A stretch of DNA of 56,242 nucleotides, taken from Legionella sp. (GTDB lineage: Bacteria > Pseudomonadota > Gammaproteobacteria > Legionellales > Legionellaceae). Both the position numbers and the translations under genes were made by a program. The stretch covers positions 1 through 56,242 of the forward strand of contig PEQM01000027.1 of the NCBI GenBank assembly GCA_002786205.1, read 5' to 3'. Below, piece by piece: positions 1 to 9,963 of the stretch. Each line of letters opens with the position of its first letter. The stretch's first letter is position 1. Under the pieces are notes generated by a model. The model worked only from the letters and a program-made list of their open reading frames with translations, ran no database searches and was not told the origin of the DNA.

Positions 1-144
1 GCGCATATATATTGCTATTATGAAAATAATGAGGAATATCTGCCCAAACCCTATTTTTGTAGGTAACATCCTCCCGCAATTAGGACATGCTTTCACTTCG
101 GTACTAACTTCATGGCCACATTCTTTACATTTTATTAGACTCAT
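1..144 (-). CDS. Zinc-ribbon membrane protein (3' end beyond window)
   Basis: The frame opens at an ATG at position 144 and stays open for 48 codons to the window edge, so the C-terminus is missing. The N-terminus carries two CxxC pairs (KCKECG and ACPNCG) spaced as in a zinc-ribbon domain, followed by a hydrophobic run rich in Ile, Phe and Leu that looks like the start of a membrane helix. Zinc ribbon plus membrane helix is a common build for small bacterial proteins of unknown role. No function can be assigned. The gene is partial only because the window ends. Confidence 0.7.
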   Translation of the reverse strand, partial: MSLIKCKECGHEVSTEVKACPNCGRMLPTKIGFGQIFLIIFIIAIYMR

Positions 145-290
145 AGACACTCTTGCAGCACAGAATATACCGATATTATCGACTAAATAATTAAAAAGTT
201 TAATTTGAAAATATGTGTTTGGGGAACATCTTCATATCTATTAAATTTTTCAAAATTAACTCTCAAAAAGGAAGTCAAATAGTTTTTTAG

Positions 291-656
291 CTGTTTCAAT
301 TAGATGCCTTCCCCCTATTTGATGAAGCTCAAGTATTAAGTCAAATAGGCAACAAACCATTACTCATCTCGCTCGTAAACGCTTACCTCTCTGAGGACAT
401 GCAGCAGGACATCAAACTCATGCAGGCTCAATATGAGCAAGGCCATTGGGAAGAAGTAGAAAAACTCGCCCATAAAATCAAAGGCGGTGTCGCATATCTT
501 GGCACACAACGAATGCGCTATGCCTGCCAGTATTTAGAGCGGTACTACAAAGCAGGGCATAGAACATTGCTTGAACCACTTTATCAACAACTTTTAAACG
601 TCAGCGCAAAAACAAATGAAGTCCTCGACTTCTGGTTAAATAAAAATCAACCCTAA
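291..656 (+). pseudogene. HPt (histidine phosphotransfer) domain remnant
   Basis: The frame is open from just after a TAG at 288-290 to the stop at 656. The encoded 121 residues resemble one HPt domain, as found at the C-terminus of hybrid sensor kinases: an LFDEAQVL start, a run of helices, and LAHKIKGG with the phospho-accepting His in its usual LxHxLKG-like setting. The only ATG (399) lies inside the domain and would remove its first helix. No kinase or receiver domain lies upstream; 145-290 is A+T-rich and appears non-coding. I read it as the 3' remnant of a deleted hybrid kinase. A free-standing HPt protein starting at 399 (85 residues) or at the CTG at 291 is the alternative. Confidence 0.55.
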
Positions 657-778
657 TATCAATCATTATTGTTAAAAAACTTAAACCTAATCCTTTTTTC
701 ATATTTTCGCAATGCAGCTATCCTGATATTTTTTTATCCAGCTATTATTGTTTTCTAAGGAGTGCTACTAAAACACCA

Positions 779-988
779 TTAAAATTCTTGTTGATAAGCC
801 GATTCATTATTTTCTTCAAAATTATTAAAATTTTGTTGTGCCTCATTGTCCTTAATATCATCCAGACATTCACTTTTCTCTTCTGGATCAGACATGGTAT
901 TACATTGATCTATTGAATAGGGCGTTAAGGTTGTATCTGCAAAAACGCTTAAAGGAAATAACAGCGCAATCCATAAAATATAGTTCAT
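779..988 (-). CDS. Small exported acidic protein, unknown function
   Basis: A 69-residue protein with a clear signal peptide: a short N-terminus, hydrophobic core ILWIALLFPLSV, and an Ala-containing cleavage region before DTTLTPY. The mature part is about 50 residues, very acidic and Asn/Gln-rich, with two cysteines (QCN and ECL) that could pair in the periplasm. The ATG has an AGGG Shine-Dalgarno match six bases upstream. I do not recognise the family. Short exported proteins of this type are common in Legionella. Confidence 0.6.
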   Translation of the reverse strand: MNYILWIALLFPLSVFADTTLTPYSIDQCNTMSDPEEKSECLDDIKDNEAQQNFNNFEENNESAYQQEF

Positions 989-1048
989 AGTCAGCCCTTA
1001 TATTCTTCTCTTCCTTTAAGCATAGCTGATTAAGTAAAATACTGCTCT

Positions 1049-2287
1049 TTACAAGCTTAAATCATTGCCCATATCAAATGGTATTTCGCAACGTGTTAAT
1101 ATCTTTTGAATACAAACAGGCAGGTCGGCCCAATCCTGAATACCTTCTTGTTTTTTCCATATCTCAATCCAGACTTCTACATGCTCAATACTATCTATGA
1201 AATCAAACTGCCTGACAAATGCAGAAATCAAAGCGTGTTCTCGATGTGGTATCAATGGTTGAAATAATAGCGAGGCCAGATAGGAGCAAATCATCGTTTG
1301 CTTAGGCTGTAAATAAGAAATGATGCATTCTTTCATTCTCGAAAGCACCCCGCGTTTATAATAATACTCAATTAAGGACAGTTCATCTTTTTTATGCAGT
1401 AATTCGTATTCCAAGGCTTTGTCTTCTTGCCCTGATTCTTTGTAACACTCGGCAATGGTTAAGAGATTCGGCATGAATTGCGCCAGGAAATCCCTTACCA
1501 GATCATCTTGACCTATAGTGATACAATACCGAATAATGACATCCATTTCCGCTCCCAAAGCAAAATACTCAGCCACTTTTTTTCTATTATTTACATGAGC
1601 ATACCCTAAAGCTATTGCGGATAAACTTGCACCTTTAGCCTGGTAGACATGAACCCATTTGTGGTTACCGCTATAAGCGTATCCATGCGCAATACAATTA
1701 ATATTGGCACCATACGAGTCAACGTACTTTCTCACTTCTGCATGATTACCTGCTTTTGCATATCCCCATGCAATAACATTACTACTCACCTCAGGATGCT
1801 GTCTGTATTGTTCTACTTTATCGTGAAAACCTGCTAATGCATAAGCTTGAGCGATATCATTCAAGCACTCTTTGGTTGCTATTTTATGTTCTTCAACCAA
1901 CTCATGAAGCCCTGCCAGGGCATAACCTACAACCAAACAAAAACTGTTTCCTGTAAGGACTTTATACAATGATGCTTGTTCATGATTGCCTGCAGCGGCA
2001 TAACCTAACAAAATATCCTCGTTTATATTCAGTGAACGCCGAGAAGCAAGCTGCCTGTATTGCTCTACTTTTTCATCATTACCACTTAAAGCATAAGCAT
2101 AGGCAATACAGCCAATATTTGCATTACATTTGATTAATAACTCCACCGCGTCGTGCTGTTGTTCATAAGCTAATTTTGCAGCCACTGTAGGGAAACAATC
2201 AGCATAATAATCAACCCACTCAAAAACTTGCAGCGCCTCTTCATTTAAAGATTTCGCAAATTGTTCAATCAGCTGTGCATTTTCCAT
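1049..2287 (-). CDS. Helical-repeat protein with about ten 27-residue repeats
   Basis: The 412-residue protein has no signal peptide or membrane segment. From about residue 55 to 330 it is built from roughly ten tandem units of about 27 residues, with a core such as GYAxAGNHxxVxxY (GYAAAGNHEQ, GYALAGLHEL, AYALAGFHDK, GYAKAGNHAE, GYAYSGNHKW). The pattern predicts two short helices per unit and a curved alpha-solenoid like TPR, Sel1 or ankyrin folds. The last 80 residues are not repetitive. In Legionella, solenoids of this type often act as host-protein-binding effectors, but that is inference and no catalytic motif is visible. It stands alone, between two exported small proteins. Confidence 0.75.
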   Translation of the reverse strand: MENAQLIEQFAKSLNEEALQVFEWVDYYADCFPTVAAKLAYEQQHDAVELLIKCNANIGCIAYAYALSGNDEKVEQYRQLASRRSLNINEDILLGYAAAGNHEQASLYKVLTGNSFCLVVGYALAGLHELVEEHKIATKECLNDIAQAYALAGFHDKVEQYRQHPEVSSNVIAWGYAKAGNHAEVRKYVDSYGANINCIAHGYAYSGNHKWVHVYQAKGASLSAIALGYAHVNNRKKVAEYFALGAEMDVIIRYCITIGQDDLVRDFLAQFMPNLLTIAECYKESGQEDKALEYELLHKKDELSLIEYYYKRGVLSRMKECIISYLQPKQTMICSYLASLLFQPLIPHREHALISAFVRQFDFIDSIEHVEVWIEIWKKQEGIQDWADLPVCIQKILTRCEIPFDMGNDLSL

Positions 2288-2457
2288 CGTATACTCTTAA
2301 GTTAGGGACAAAACAGTGCAATATTATGCATCACATCATTCAAAGATGGAGCACAGTAATTCAATTATTTAGCTTGCTAATCTTTTGTCGTCCTTTGTGA
2401 ATATTTAAAATACAGGTGTATTATGTATGCTCATCATAAAAACTGCAACCGCTATTT

Positions 2458-2958
2458 TTAATTTGCTTTGCCAGCGGTAATCAAACTCGCTTTAGTCGAA
2501 TTTTGAGAACAAGGAGAAGATTCTCCTGAATACAAGGCCAAATTCAAGAAATAAAGAGGAGTGGACACAGAGACTTCATTATGCTCATTCTTATAGGCAT
2601 TGATCTGCATACTCGTAAGTACTTCACAACGATTGTCTTCATATTGTGATTCGGCTAAAGAATGACATAGAGAATAAGAAACATCATATTGATAATGTTC
2701 AGCAACCGATTGAGAAGAAAAAATTTGAGCATCAAAGAGCAACCACCCATTGTCTACACAAGCAACAAAATAACCACTTTGAAAAACTTTTCCGTTTTTT
2801 GAATTTTTATTATCTGTTCGGATAAGAAGTCGTTCGCCCGACTGTAATCCTTGAACAAATGATTGATGCACCAATATCCCTTCTGCATGCGTAATAAAAG
2901 AAAGACTTAACCAACCGAAAGCCACCAAGACAACTAATTTAATCGATTTTTTCTTCAT
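2458..2958 (-). CDS. Exported protein of unknown function
   Basis: A 166-residue protein that begins MKKKS followed by a hydrophobic core and an Ala-containing region near residue 25, which fits a Sec signal peptide. The mature part has five cysteines (in VACVDN, SLCHSL, NRCEVL and others), suggesting disulfides in the periplasm or outside the cell. No known domain is recognised. An inverted repeat (ATTTCAGCC at 2996-3004, GGCTGAAAT at 3014-3022) lies about 40 bases upstream of the ATG and could be an operator or a leader hairpin; it has no T-run, so it is not a typical terminator. Confidence 0.65.
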   Translation of the reverse strand: MKKKSIKLVVLVAFGWLSLSFITHAEGILVHQSFVQGLQSGERLLIRTDNKNSKNGKVFQSGYFVACVDNGWLLFDAQIFSSQSVAEHYQYDVSYSLCHSLAESQYEDNRCEVLTSMQINAYKNEHNEVSVSTPLYFLNLALYSGESSPCSQNSTKASLITAGKAN

Positions 2959-3153
2959 AACCTGACCTTAATTTAACTCCCGCCATACTAAAGAGATTTC
3001 AGCCATTTTGAAAGGCTGAAATTGTATTTACTTTGTCAAATAGCGCTGTGTGATAAAAGAATGTCAACAAGCCCTAATCATATTTGAGTAAAATTATAGA
3101 TATTTACTAAACTCTGCTTATAATGAGGCATTCTTCAGCTGTCTTTATTGAGT

Positions 3154-4998
3154 ATGATTACATTACGGCAAATAACACTCTCCCGTGGCACCAAGGTACT
3201 TTTGGATAAAGCAGATGTCACTTTATATGAAAAACAAAAAATAGGCCTTATCGGGCATAATGGCTGTGGAAAATCCACGTTATTTGATTTTTTATTGGGA
3301 AAAATAACGGCTGATACAGGCGAATATTTAATTAATCCGCAGCTTACGATTAGCCACCTTTCTCAGCAATTACCAGAGAGTAATGAAACTGCCTTAAATT
3401 TTGTTTTAAGTGGCGATGACGATTATATCGCTCTGCTACAAAAACTAAAACAAGCAGAAGAAACAGGCAATGACGCAGAAGTCCTGGCATGCCACGAAAA
3501 GCTCAATCAAACTGGTGGCTACAGCAAACCAGCCTTGGCGGCAACTATCCTTGCTGGCTTGGGATTTAACAGTGCAGAACAAAGTCAATCGGTGAACAGT
3601 TTCTCCGGCGGTTGGCGCATGCGACTTAGTTTGGCTCGTTGTCTTATAAAACCAGCTCAATTGATGTTACTGGATGAACCCACTAACCATCTGGATATGG
3701 AAGCTATTTTTTGGTTAGAGCGCTTTTTAAAACAAAGTCCTGCAACAATTATTTTAATTTCTCACGACAGAGAATTTTTAGATGCTTTTGTGACTCACAT
3801 AGTGCATATTGAAAAACAGTCATTAAATCTGTATTCAGGAAACTACAGCAGTTTTGAAACAATCCATGCGCAACAACTTGCATTACAACAACTTACATAT
3901 GAAAAACAACAGACCAAAATTAAACACATGATGTCTTTTGTTACACGCTTTAAAGCCAAGGCCAGTAAAGCAAAACAAGCACAAAGCCGACTTAAAGCCA
4001 TAGAAAAAATGGAAACCGTCGCCGCGGCTCAAGCTGACTCTCCTTTTTCTTTTGAGTTTTTTAATTGCCCACGTGCAGGTAATCCTCTTATTCAATGCCA
4101 ACTGGTCAATGCAGGCTATGAGGAAGAAAAACCTACGTTGAAGAAAATTAATTTATTGTTAAATCCTGGCGATAGAATTGCTTTATTAGGGCCCAATGGA
4201 GAAGGCAAATCGACTTTAATCAAAACATTAACCGGTGTCTTGCCTTTGCTGAAAGGCACACTGCAATGCAGCCCTCATTTAAAAATAGGCTACTATGCCC
4301 AGCATCAATTAGAACAGCTCGATTGCAAATTAAGTCCTGTGGAAACCATTCAAGAATTGTCTCCTGAAACCAAAGAACAAGCTATTCGTGACTTTTTAGG
4401 AGGATTTAATTTTGTAGGGGACATGGCTGTAACACCTATTCGGCATTTTTCTGGCGGAGAAAAAGCGCGTCTGGCACTTGCCAAACTGGTTTGGCAAAAA
4501 CCTAATTTATTGCTGCTGGATGAACCCACTAACCATTTGGATCTGGGAATGCGGTCTGCTATAGAATTGGCTTTACAAAGTTATGAAGGTGCCATGATTT
4601 TAATTTCTCATGATCGCCACTTGCTAAAGACTTCGGTAGATGATTTCTACCTGGTGTACCAAGGCAGCGTTACTCCCTTTAAAGGCGATTTGGATGACTA
4701 TCATGCTTGGCTGCAAACAAAAGACAAAATAAAGGAAAAAGCACCTCAAGAGACCAGCAATCATACCGACTACAAAGAAAGAAAAACGCTACAAAACCGC
4801 TTAAAAAAAACAGAGCAGCTGCTGGAAAACTATCAAATGCAGTTAGTGCAATTAGATGAGCAGTTAAGCGATGCCACTCTTTATGATGACAAGAAGAAAG
4901 AGCAACTAGAATCCCTTTTAAAAAATCGCCTTACGATACAACAACAAAAACAACAGGTAGAAGAAGAATGGCTGATTTTATGTGAGCAGTTGGAATAA
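3154..4998 (+). CDS. yheS: ABC-F family ATPase, YheS type
   Basis: A 614-residue soluble protein with two ABC ATPase domains and no membrane segments, the hallmark of ABC-F proteins, which bind ribosomes. Domain 1 has Walker A GHNGCGKST near residue 34, signature SGGWRMRL and Walker B LMLLDEPTNHLD. Domain 2 has GPNGEGKST, signature SGGEKARLALA and LLLLDEPTNHLD. A charged, Gln/Lys/Glu-rich coiled-coil tail of about 85 residues ends the protein. FSGGWRMRLSLA and the GNYSSFE segment resemble YheS more than Uup or EttA. The ATG at 3154 matches the start of the family; an in-frame TTG two codons earlier is less likely. It converges on rnc. ABC-F ATPases act on translating ribosomes; the exact task here is not visible. 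Confidence 0.92.
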   Translation: MITLRQITLSRGTKVLLDKADVTLYEKQKIGLIGHNGCGKSTLFDFLLGKITADTGEYLINPQLTISHLSQQLPESNETALNFVLSGDDDYIALLQKLKQAEETGNDAEVLACHEKLNQTGGYSKPALAATILAGLGFNSAEQSQSVNSFSGGWRMRLSLARCLIKPAQLMLLDEPTNHLDMEAIFWLERFLKQSPATIILISHDREFLDAFVTHIVHIEKQSLNLYSGNYSSFETIHAQQLALQQLTYEKQQTKIKHMMSFVTRFKAKASKAKQAQSRLKAIEKMETVAAAQADSPFSFEFFNCPRAGNPLIQCQLVNAGYEEEKPTLKKINLLLNPGDRIALLGPNGEGKSTLIKTLTGVLPLLKGTLQCSPHLKIGYYAQHQLEQLDCKLSPVETIQELSPETKEQAIRDFLGGFNFVGDMAVTPIRHFSGGEKARLALAKLVWQKPNLLLLDEPTNHLDLGMRSAIELALQSYEGAMILISHDRHLLKTSVDDFYLVYQGSVTPFKGDLDDYHAWLQTKDKIKEKAPQETSNHTDYKERKTLQNRLKKTEQLLENYQMQLVQLDEQLSDATLYDDKKKEQLESLLKNRLTIQQQKQQVEEEWLILCEQLE

Positions 4999-5070
4999 CT
5001 ACCCAATAGTACATGCAGTGTATCTATTCACCAGCTGTTGAATGCTTTCGAAGAAAGTGACCATGCTGTT

Positions 5071-5754
5071 TTATGGCTTCACTGTCTGGAGCTGCAATAG
5101 CAAGGACTTGGCCGCCAATTGCTCTGCTTTTCTACGACTTGATTCTTCTCCATAAGCAACGAAAGAAAAACCTTTTACTGAGCATTTAACATAGAACCAC
5201 TGCTCGTGTTCATCACCGTCTACTTTAATTAACTGATATTCTGGCAATGCCTGTTTTTGTGCTTGAACATATTCTTGCAGCTGTGTTTTAGCATCTTTAA
5301 GACAGAAGGTTAACTCTTGCGAATGCAAACGGGTGTGATATAAATTCAAAATAACCCTTTGCGCTGCTTCAAGACCAGCATCATAATACACCGCAGCAAA
5401 AACAGCTTCTAATGCATCAGCAAGAATAGATACGCGGCGAAATCCACCACTCTTCAATTCTCCCTGGCCAAGAAAAAGACAATCTCCCAAATTGATTTCT
5501 TTTGCTAACTCAGCCAGCATATCCCCTTTAACTAAAAAAGAACGCAATCGACTAAGCTGCCCTTCACTGTACAGCGGGAACATCGTCAAAAGCTCATTGG
5601 CAATAACAAAGCTTAAAATAGAATCACCCAAAAACTCAAAGCGCTCGTAATTATTACTGCCTACACTACAATGAGTTAAGGCCTGCTTTAGCAGAGCCTT
5701 ATTCTTAAAATCATGCGCCAAACGTCTGCTTAATCGCTCTAAATTATTGTCCAC
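5071..5754 (-). CDS. rnc: Ribonuclease III
   Basis: The 227-residue length is standard. The endonuclease domain carries the family signature ERFEFLGDSIL (residues 37-47, with E40 and D44) and the second acidic pair D113 and E116 in ADALEAVFAAV, which bind the catalytic metals. A double-stranded-RNA-binding domain follows from about residue 153, ending in the basic RRKAEQLAA helix. RNase III cleaves double-stranded RNA, including rRNA precursors and structured mRNAs. Its start overlaps the end of the DUF4845 gene by 11 bases, so the two are probably translationally coupled in the lepA-lepB-DUF4845-rnc unit. The era gene, often next, is absent; yheS converges instead. Confidence 0.97.
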   Translation of the reverse strand: MDNNLERLSRRLAHDFKNKALLKQALTHCSVGSNNYERFEFLGDSILSFVIANELLTMFPLYSEGQLSRLRSFLVKGDMLAELAKEINLGDCLFLGQGELKSGGFRRVSILADALEAVFAAVYYDAGLEAAQRVILNLYHTRLHSQELTFCLKDAKTQLQEYVQAQKQALPEYQLIKVDGDEHEQWFYVKCSVKGFSFVAYGEESSRRKAEQLAAKSLLLQLQTVKP

Positions 5755-6136
5755 TGCCTACTTTTACCTCAAAGGTTCTATTAAAAACAAATAACAAACT
5801 GACATTGTAAACTAAGGGGCTGATAACCTGATAATTTAATTGTACTTTAAATTGATTGGTTCCATCCGGTACCATACGAATCTGCTCTGGTTTGACAGTA
5901 TCGACACCATTAATATCAAGTCTTTTAGCCAAACTGCTTTGCAGTACTTGAATATCTACTGCCGGATCACCCGTCAAATCAGCAGCCGGAGTTTCATTTA
6001 AAGACTTTATTGAACTAACCACTGAGTAATATTGAATCATAATGGGCACAACACGCATGGTAATAACCGCTGCGAAGACAATCAGTATTATAGTAAGTAA
6101 CAATCCAATCAATGTCATTCCTTGTTGTGACCGCAT
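5744..6136 (-). CDS. DUF4845 membrane protein
   Basis: A 130-residue protein with an N-terminal membrane helix (about residues 8-28) and a periplasmic domain. The start, QQGMTLIGLLLTI, looks like a type IV pilin or pseudopilin leader (Gly before a Met-Thr-Leu hydrophobic stretch) but lacks the usual Glu at position 5 of the mature part, so prepilin peptidase processing is doubtful. The sequence and its place between lepB and rnc match the DUF4845 family, which keeps this position in many gammaproteobacteria. The function is unknown; linkage to signal peptidase is conserved context only. Confidence 0.85.
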   Translation of the reverse strand: MRSQQGMTLIGLLLTIILIVFAAVITMRVVPIMIQYYSVVSSIKSLNETPAADLTGDPAVDIQVLQSSLAKRLDINGVDTVKPEQIRMVPDGTNQFKVQLNYQVISPLVYNVSLLFVFNRTFEVKVGSGQ

Positions 6137-6149
6137 AATGATATTCCTT

Positions 6150-6905
6150 TTAATGAATTAGCCTACCTATTTTAGACCATCTTAAATTGTCTGTTTTGCC
6201 ATTCCAACTCATCCATACTAAAAAGGCCTTTCCTCTTAAATAACTGTCTGGCACAAACCCCCAAAATCGACTGTCTGCACTGTCGTCCCTATTATCGCCC
6301 ATCATAAAGTATTGCCCTTCAGGAACTTCTACATCAAAATCTACAGCAGGAACATCCGCCCTCACAAAAATATCATGCGTGATACCATTAAGGTCTTCTT
6401 TATATTGAGTCACCGGACGACCTGAACTTTCATCTATAGTATAGGCGACAAACTTTTGTTTCGCTTCCTGACCATTAATAGTCAAAACCTTATTATGATA
6501 ACTGACTTTGTCACCTGGCAGGCCTATCACTCGTTTGATGTAATCAAATTTTGGCTCAGGAGGCCAACGAAATACCGCAATATCGCCATTTTTAGGATTG
6601 GCAATGGATGCTACTTTTTTCTCAATAACAGGCAATCTTAAGCCATATGCAAATTTATTCACGGCAACAAAATCACCAACGAGTAAAGTCGGTTCCAAAG
6701 ACCCTGAAGGAATACGAAAAGGTTCTACCAAAAAAGAGCGCAATACCAATACCGTAATAAAAACAGGAAAAAAAGAACGTGCATACTCAATAATGCGCCC
6801 CGGTTTTTGCCCTGTTGCCCGTTTTTTCTCCCAAAATAAAATATCCAACAGATAAATAACGCCACTAAACAAAGACAGCAATACCAATATCAAAGCAAAA
6901 TTCAT
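6150..6905 (-). CDS. lepB: Signal peptidase I
   Basis: A 251-residue inner-membrane protease that removes Sec and Tat signal peptides. Two hydrophobic N-terminal segments (about residues 2-22 and 45-60) anchor it. The catalytic Ser69 lies in PSGSLEPT, where most relatives have Met rather than Leu after the Ser. The general base Lys124 lies in DYIKRVIGLPGD, and the conserved GDNRDDSADSRFWG box follows. It lies 99 bases downstream of lepA and 13 bases upstream of the DUF4845 gene, the classic lepA-lepB arrangement. Confidence 0.97.
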   Translation of the reverse strand: MNFALILVLLSLFSGVIYLLDILFWEKKRATGQKPGRIIEYARSFFPVFITVLVLRSFLVEPFRIPSGSLEPTLLVGDFVAVNKFAYGLRLPVIEKKVASIANPKNGDIAVFRWPPEPKFDYIKRVIGLPGDKVSYHNKVLTINGQEAKQKFVAYTIDESSGRPVTQYKEDLNGITHDIFVRADVPAVDFDVEVPEGQYFMMGDNRDDSADSRFWGFVPDSYLRGKAFLVWMSWNGKTDNLRWSKIGRLIH

Positions 6906-7004
6906 TATCTATTTCCTAATAAACTAATCATTTTACGGCACATATCCCAACACATCATCACTACTACCAGAATGGTGTGCGCCATCATCCTATCATCTTG
7001 TAAT

Positions 7005-8807
7005 TTATTTTTTATCTGTTTGAAACACAGCCATAAATGCTTCTTGCGGGATCTCCACATGCCCTACCTGTTTCATCCTTTTTTTACCCGCTTTTTGTTT
7101 TTCTAATAACTTACGCTTACGCGATACATCCCCTCCATAGCATTTTGCAATCACATTCTTCCGTAATGCTTTTACTGTTTGTCTGGCAATAATATGACTG
7201 CCTATTGCTGCCTGAATGGCCACATCAAACATTTGTCTTGGAATAAGCTCTTTCATTTTTTCAGCAATAAGTCGGCCTCTATTGTGCGCTGTAGAACGGT
7301 GCACAATCACCGCCAGTGCATCTACTTTTTCGCTATTAATCAAAATATCCATCTTTACCAAATCAGCTTCCTGGAAGCGAATAAAATTATAATCCAATGA
7401 AGCATAACCCCGGCTTACAGACTTTAATCGGTCAAAAAAATCTGAAACTACTTCACTCATTGGCATATCATAGCTTACTGACACCTGACGACCACTATAA
7501 GTCATATTCACCTGAATGCCTCGACGTTCAACACACAAGCTAATAATCGATCCCAGATAATCTTGTGGAACGAGAATATTGGCTCGCACTATAGGTTCAA
7601 ACATGTCTTTAATTTGTTGCGTCGGAGGCAAGCGAGATGGATTATCTATTAATAATGTTTCACCCTTAGTCGTATTGATTTGATAAACTACTGTCGGGGC
7701 TGTTGAGATCAAGTCCAGATTGTATTCTCTCTCCAAGCGCTCTTGCACAATTTCCATATGCAGCATACCCAAAAAGCCACAACGAAAACCAAACCCTAAA
7801 GCATCTGATGATTCTGGTTCATAAAACAAAGACGCATCATTCAGGCTTAATTTGGCCAACGCCTCTCTAAAAGCCTCAAAATCATCAGCACTAATAGGAA
7901 ATAAGCCTGCATAAACTTGAGGCTTGACGCGCTGAAATCCTGGCAAGCCTTCTTGAGCCGGATTTTTATCCAGCGTGAGCGTATCCCCTACTGGCGCCCC
8001 CTGAATGTCTTTAATACCAGCAACCACATAGCCCACTTCTCCTGCGCTTAACGAGTCTAATTTGGTTCGTTTGGGAGTGAATACGCCTACTTGATCCACT
8101 TCATAAACCTTGCCGGTCGACATCACCCGCATCTTATCGCCTTTACGAATAGACCCATTCACAATACGTACTAAAGATACAACACCTAAGTAACTATCAA
8201 ACCAGGAATCAATGATCAGAGCTTGTAAAGGCGCATCAACATCGCCTTCCGGTGGCGGTATTTGCGATACCAAGGCGTCCAAAACATCTTCTACACCCAG
8301 ACCGCTTTTTGCGCTCGCACGTATGGCATCATGAGCATCTACCCCAATGATGTCTTCTATTTCAGCAATCACACGCTCTGGTTCTGCCTGAGGCAAATCA
8401 ATTTTATTCAGTACCGGCAAAACGGTCAGGGATTGATCTATGGCCGTATAACAGACTGCGACCGTTTGCGCCTCTACCCCTTGAGCAGCATCAACTACTA
8501 AGATGGCTCCTTCGCAAGCCGCAAGAGAGCGCGATACTTCGTAACTAAAATCCACGTGACCCGGTGTATCAATAAAATTCAATAAATAGGTTTTTCCATC
8601 TTTCGCTGTATAATTTAAAGAAACACACTGGGCTTTAATTGTAATACCTCGCTCACGCTCGATATCCATTGAGTCGAGCACTTGCGCACTCATCTCCCTG
8701 TCGGTTAAACCACCGCAAATTTGAATAAACCGATCAGCCAAAGTAGATTTCCCATGGTCAATATGGGCAATAATAGAAAAGTTACGAATGCGTTTTAAAT
8801 CACTCAC
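7005..8807 (-). CDS. lepA: Elongation factor 4 (LepA)
   Basis: The 600-residue length and sequence match LepA, a ribosome-associated GTPase that promotes back-translocation and helps under ionic stress. G1 is AHIDHGKST (residues 14-22), the switch II segment is DTPGHVDF, and NKIDLP is the G4 motif. The C-terminal domain contains the LepA-specific [18 protein letters not shown] segment and ends near VFQTDKK. The start codon is GTG at 8807; the overlapping ATG at 8809 leads straight to a stop. It is the first gene of the lepA-lepB-DUF4845-rnc unit and is divergent from mltB, with about 120 bases between them for both promoters. Confidence 0.97.
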   Translation of the reverse strand: MSDLKRIRNFSIIAHIDHGKSTLADRFIQICGGLTDREMSAQVLDSMDIERERGITIKAQCVSLNYTAKDGKTYLLNFIDTPGHVDFSYEVSRSLAACEGAILVVDAAQGVEAQTVAVCYTAIDQSLTVLPVLNKIDLPQAEPERVIAEIEDIIGVDAHDAIRASAKSGLGVEDVLDALVSQIPPPEGDVDAPLQALIIDSWFDSYLGVVSLVRIVNGSIRKGDKMRVMSTGKVYEVDQVGVFTPKRTKLDSLSAGEVGYVVAGIKDIQGAPVGDTLTLDKNPAQEGLPGFQRVKPQVYAGLFPISADDFEAFREALAKLSLNDASLFYEPESSDALGFGFRCGFLGMLHMEIVQERLEREYNLDLISTAPTVVYQINTTKGETLLIDNPSRLPPTQQIKDMFEPIVRANILVPQDYLGSIISLCVERRGIQVNMTYSGRQVSVSYDMPMSEVVSDFFDRLKSVSRGYASLDYNFIRFQEADLVKMDILINSEKVDALAVIVHRSTAHNRGRLIAEKMKELIPRQMFDVAIQAAIGSHIIARQTVKALRKNVIAKCYGGDVSRKRKLLEKQKAGKKRMKQVGHVEIPQEAFMAVFQTDKK

Positions 8808-8931
8808 ATCAAGCGCCTTGAAATAAATAAATGGATTCTACCGTAAATGTCCGCTGGCAGAAAGTAGGAAAAACAAAGAAGACATTTGCTAATCTTGGCT
8901 GATTTCAATAAAATTGTAACTTTAGCTCTTG

Positions 8932-9957
8932 ATGAGGTGTTTTGTGCGTCGGATAATTTGGCTTGGTTTGATATTATCGCTTTGTTTTTTTAATGCTTAT
9001 TCCAATACTGAGCTGACACAACGCAAAGAAGTACAAGCATTCATCAAAGACATGGTAACCCATCACCACTTCAATGCCAGACAGTTGACTTCGGTTTTAA
9101 ATGAGGCTGTACTACAACCACGCATCATAGAATCCATGGAACGCCCTTATGAGAAGAAAAACTGGGATGTCTATAAAGCCATTTTTCTTACCCCACAGCG
9201 TCTGCAAAAAGGGCTCGAATTTTGGATGGCGAACAAAACCATTTTAGAAAAGGCACAAAAACAATATGGTGTCCCCCCTGAAATTATTATTGCTATTTTG
9301 GGTGTAGAAACTTTATATGGACAGCAGCAAGGAAATTATCGTGTGCTCGATGCACTAACTACTCTGGCCTTCAATTATCCCAAGCGCGCTCCATTTTTTA
9401 CTAAAGAGCTCAAAGAATACTTATTGTTATGCCGCGAGCATCATGTTTCCCCAACTCATTATTTTGGATCTTATGCCGGTGCAATAGGTAAACCTCAATT
9501 TATGCCCAGCAGTTATCGATACTATGCGGTTGATTATCATAAAAAAGGCTTTCGCGATTTAGTCAATAGTAATGAAGATACTGTAATGAGCATTGCCAAT
9601 TATTTTCATAAGAATGGCTGGAAAGCCAATGATGGTATTGCACAAACTGCGCGTCTGGCGGCATCCAAAGCCTATCGAATCAGAATGAACCCAAGATCTG
9701 CCAACTACGATTATACTCAACTGATAGCAGCTGGCGTTAAACCCATCACAGCAGCGTATCATCATCCTAAAAGAGCTGGTGTCATTGAGCTTGACACGGC
9801 ACACGGCAACGAATATTGGTTAGCCTATCCCAACTTTTTTGTAATTACTCGTTACAACTCAAGCCCTCAATATGCATTAGCGGTTTACCTGTTATCCATG
9901 CAATTAAAACAGCAATGGGTGCAAATGAACAGGAAGCAACATCGGGCTTATGTCTAA
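8932..9957 (+). CDS. mltB: Membrane-bound lytic murein transglycosylase B
   Basis: A 341-residue exported enzyme that cleaves peptidoglycan glycan strands with formation of 1,6-anhydro ends. The N-terminus is a signal peptide (RRIIWLGLILSLCFFNAYS). The Cys in LSLCFF is a weak lipobox match, so lipoprotein anchoring is uncertain. The catalytic Glu (about residue 126) lies in AILGVETLYG, and the family motif GAIGKPQFMPSSYR follows. The ATG at 8932 is preferred to the in-frame TTG one codon earlier. A stem-loop (TGCTATCA / TGATAGCA) follows the stop. Confidence 0.93.
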   Translation: MRCFVRRIIWLGLILSLCFFNAYSNTELTQRKEVQAFIKDMVTHHHFNARQLTSVLNEAVLQPRIIESMERPYEKKNWDVYKAIFLTPQRLQKGLEFWMANKTILEKAQKQYGVPPEIIIAILGVETLYGQQQGNYRVLDALTTLAFNYPKRAPFFTKELKEYLLLCREHHVSPTHYFGSYAGAIGKPQFMPSSYRYYAVDYHKKGFRDLVNSNEDTVMSIANYFHKNGWKANDGIAQTARLAASKAYRIRMNPRSANYDYTQLIAAGVKPITAAYHHPKRAGVIELDTAHGNEYWLAYPNFFVITRYNSSPQYALAVYLLSMQLKQQWVQMNRKQHRAYV

Positions 9958-9963
9958 ATACAG

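Noticed and set aside
2996-3022. Hairpin as a terminator
   Set aside because: ATTTCAGCC/GGCTGAAAT pairs well, but it lies upstream of the gene at 2458-2958 and lacks a T-run on either strand; kept only as a possible operator.
3148-3153. Upstream TTG start for the ABC-F gene
   Set aside because: The ATG at 3154 gives the standard YheS N-terminus; similar TTG/GTG extensions were also rejected for putA, mltB, queA, astD and the C39-like gene.
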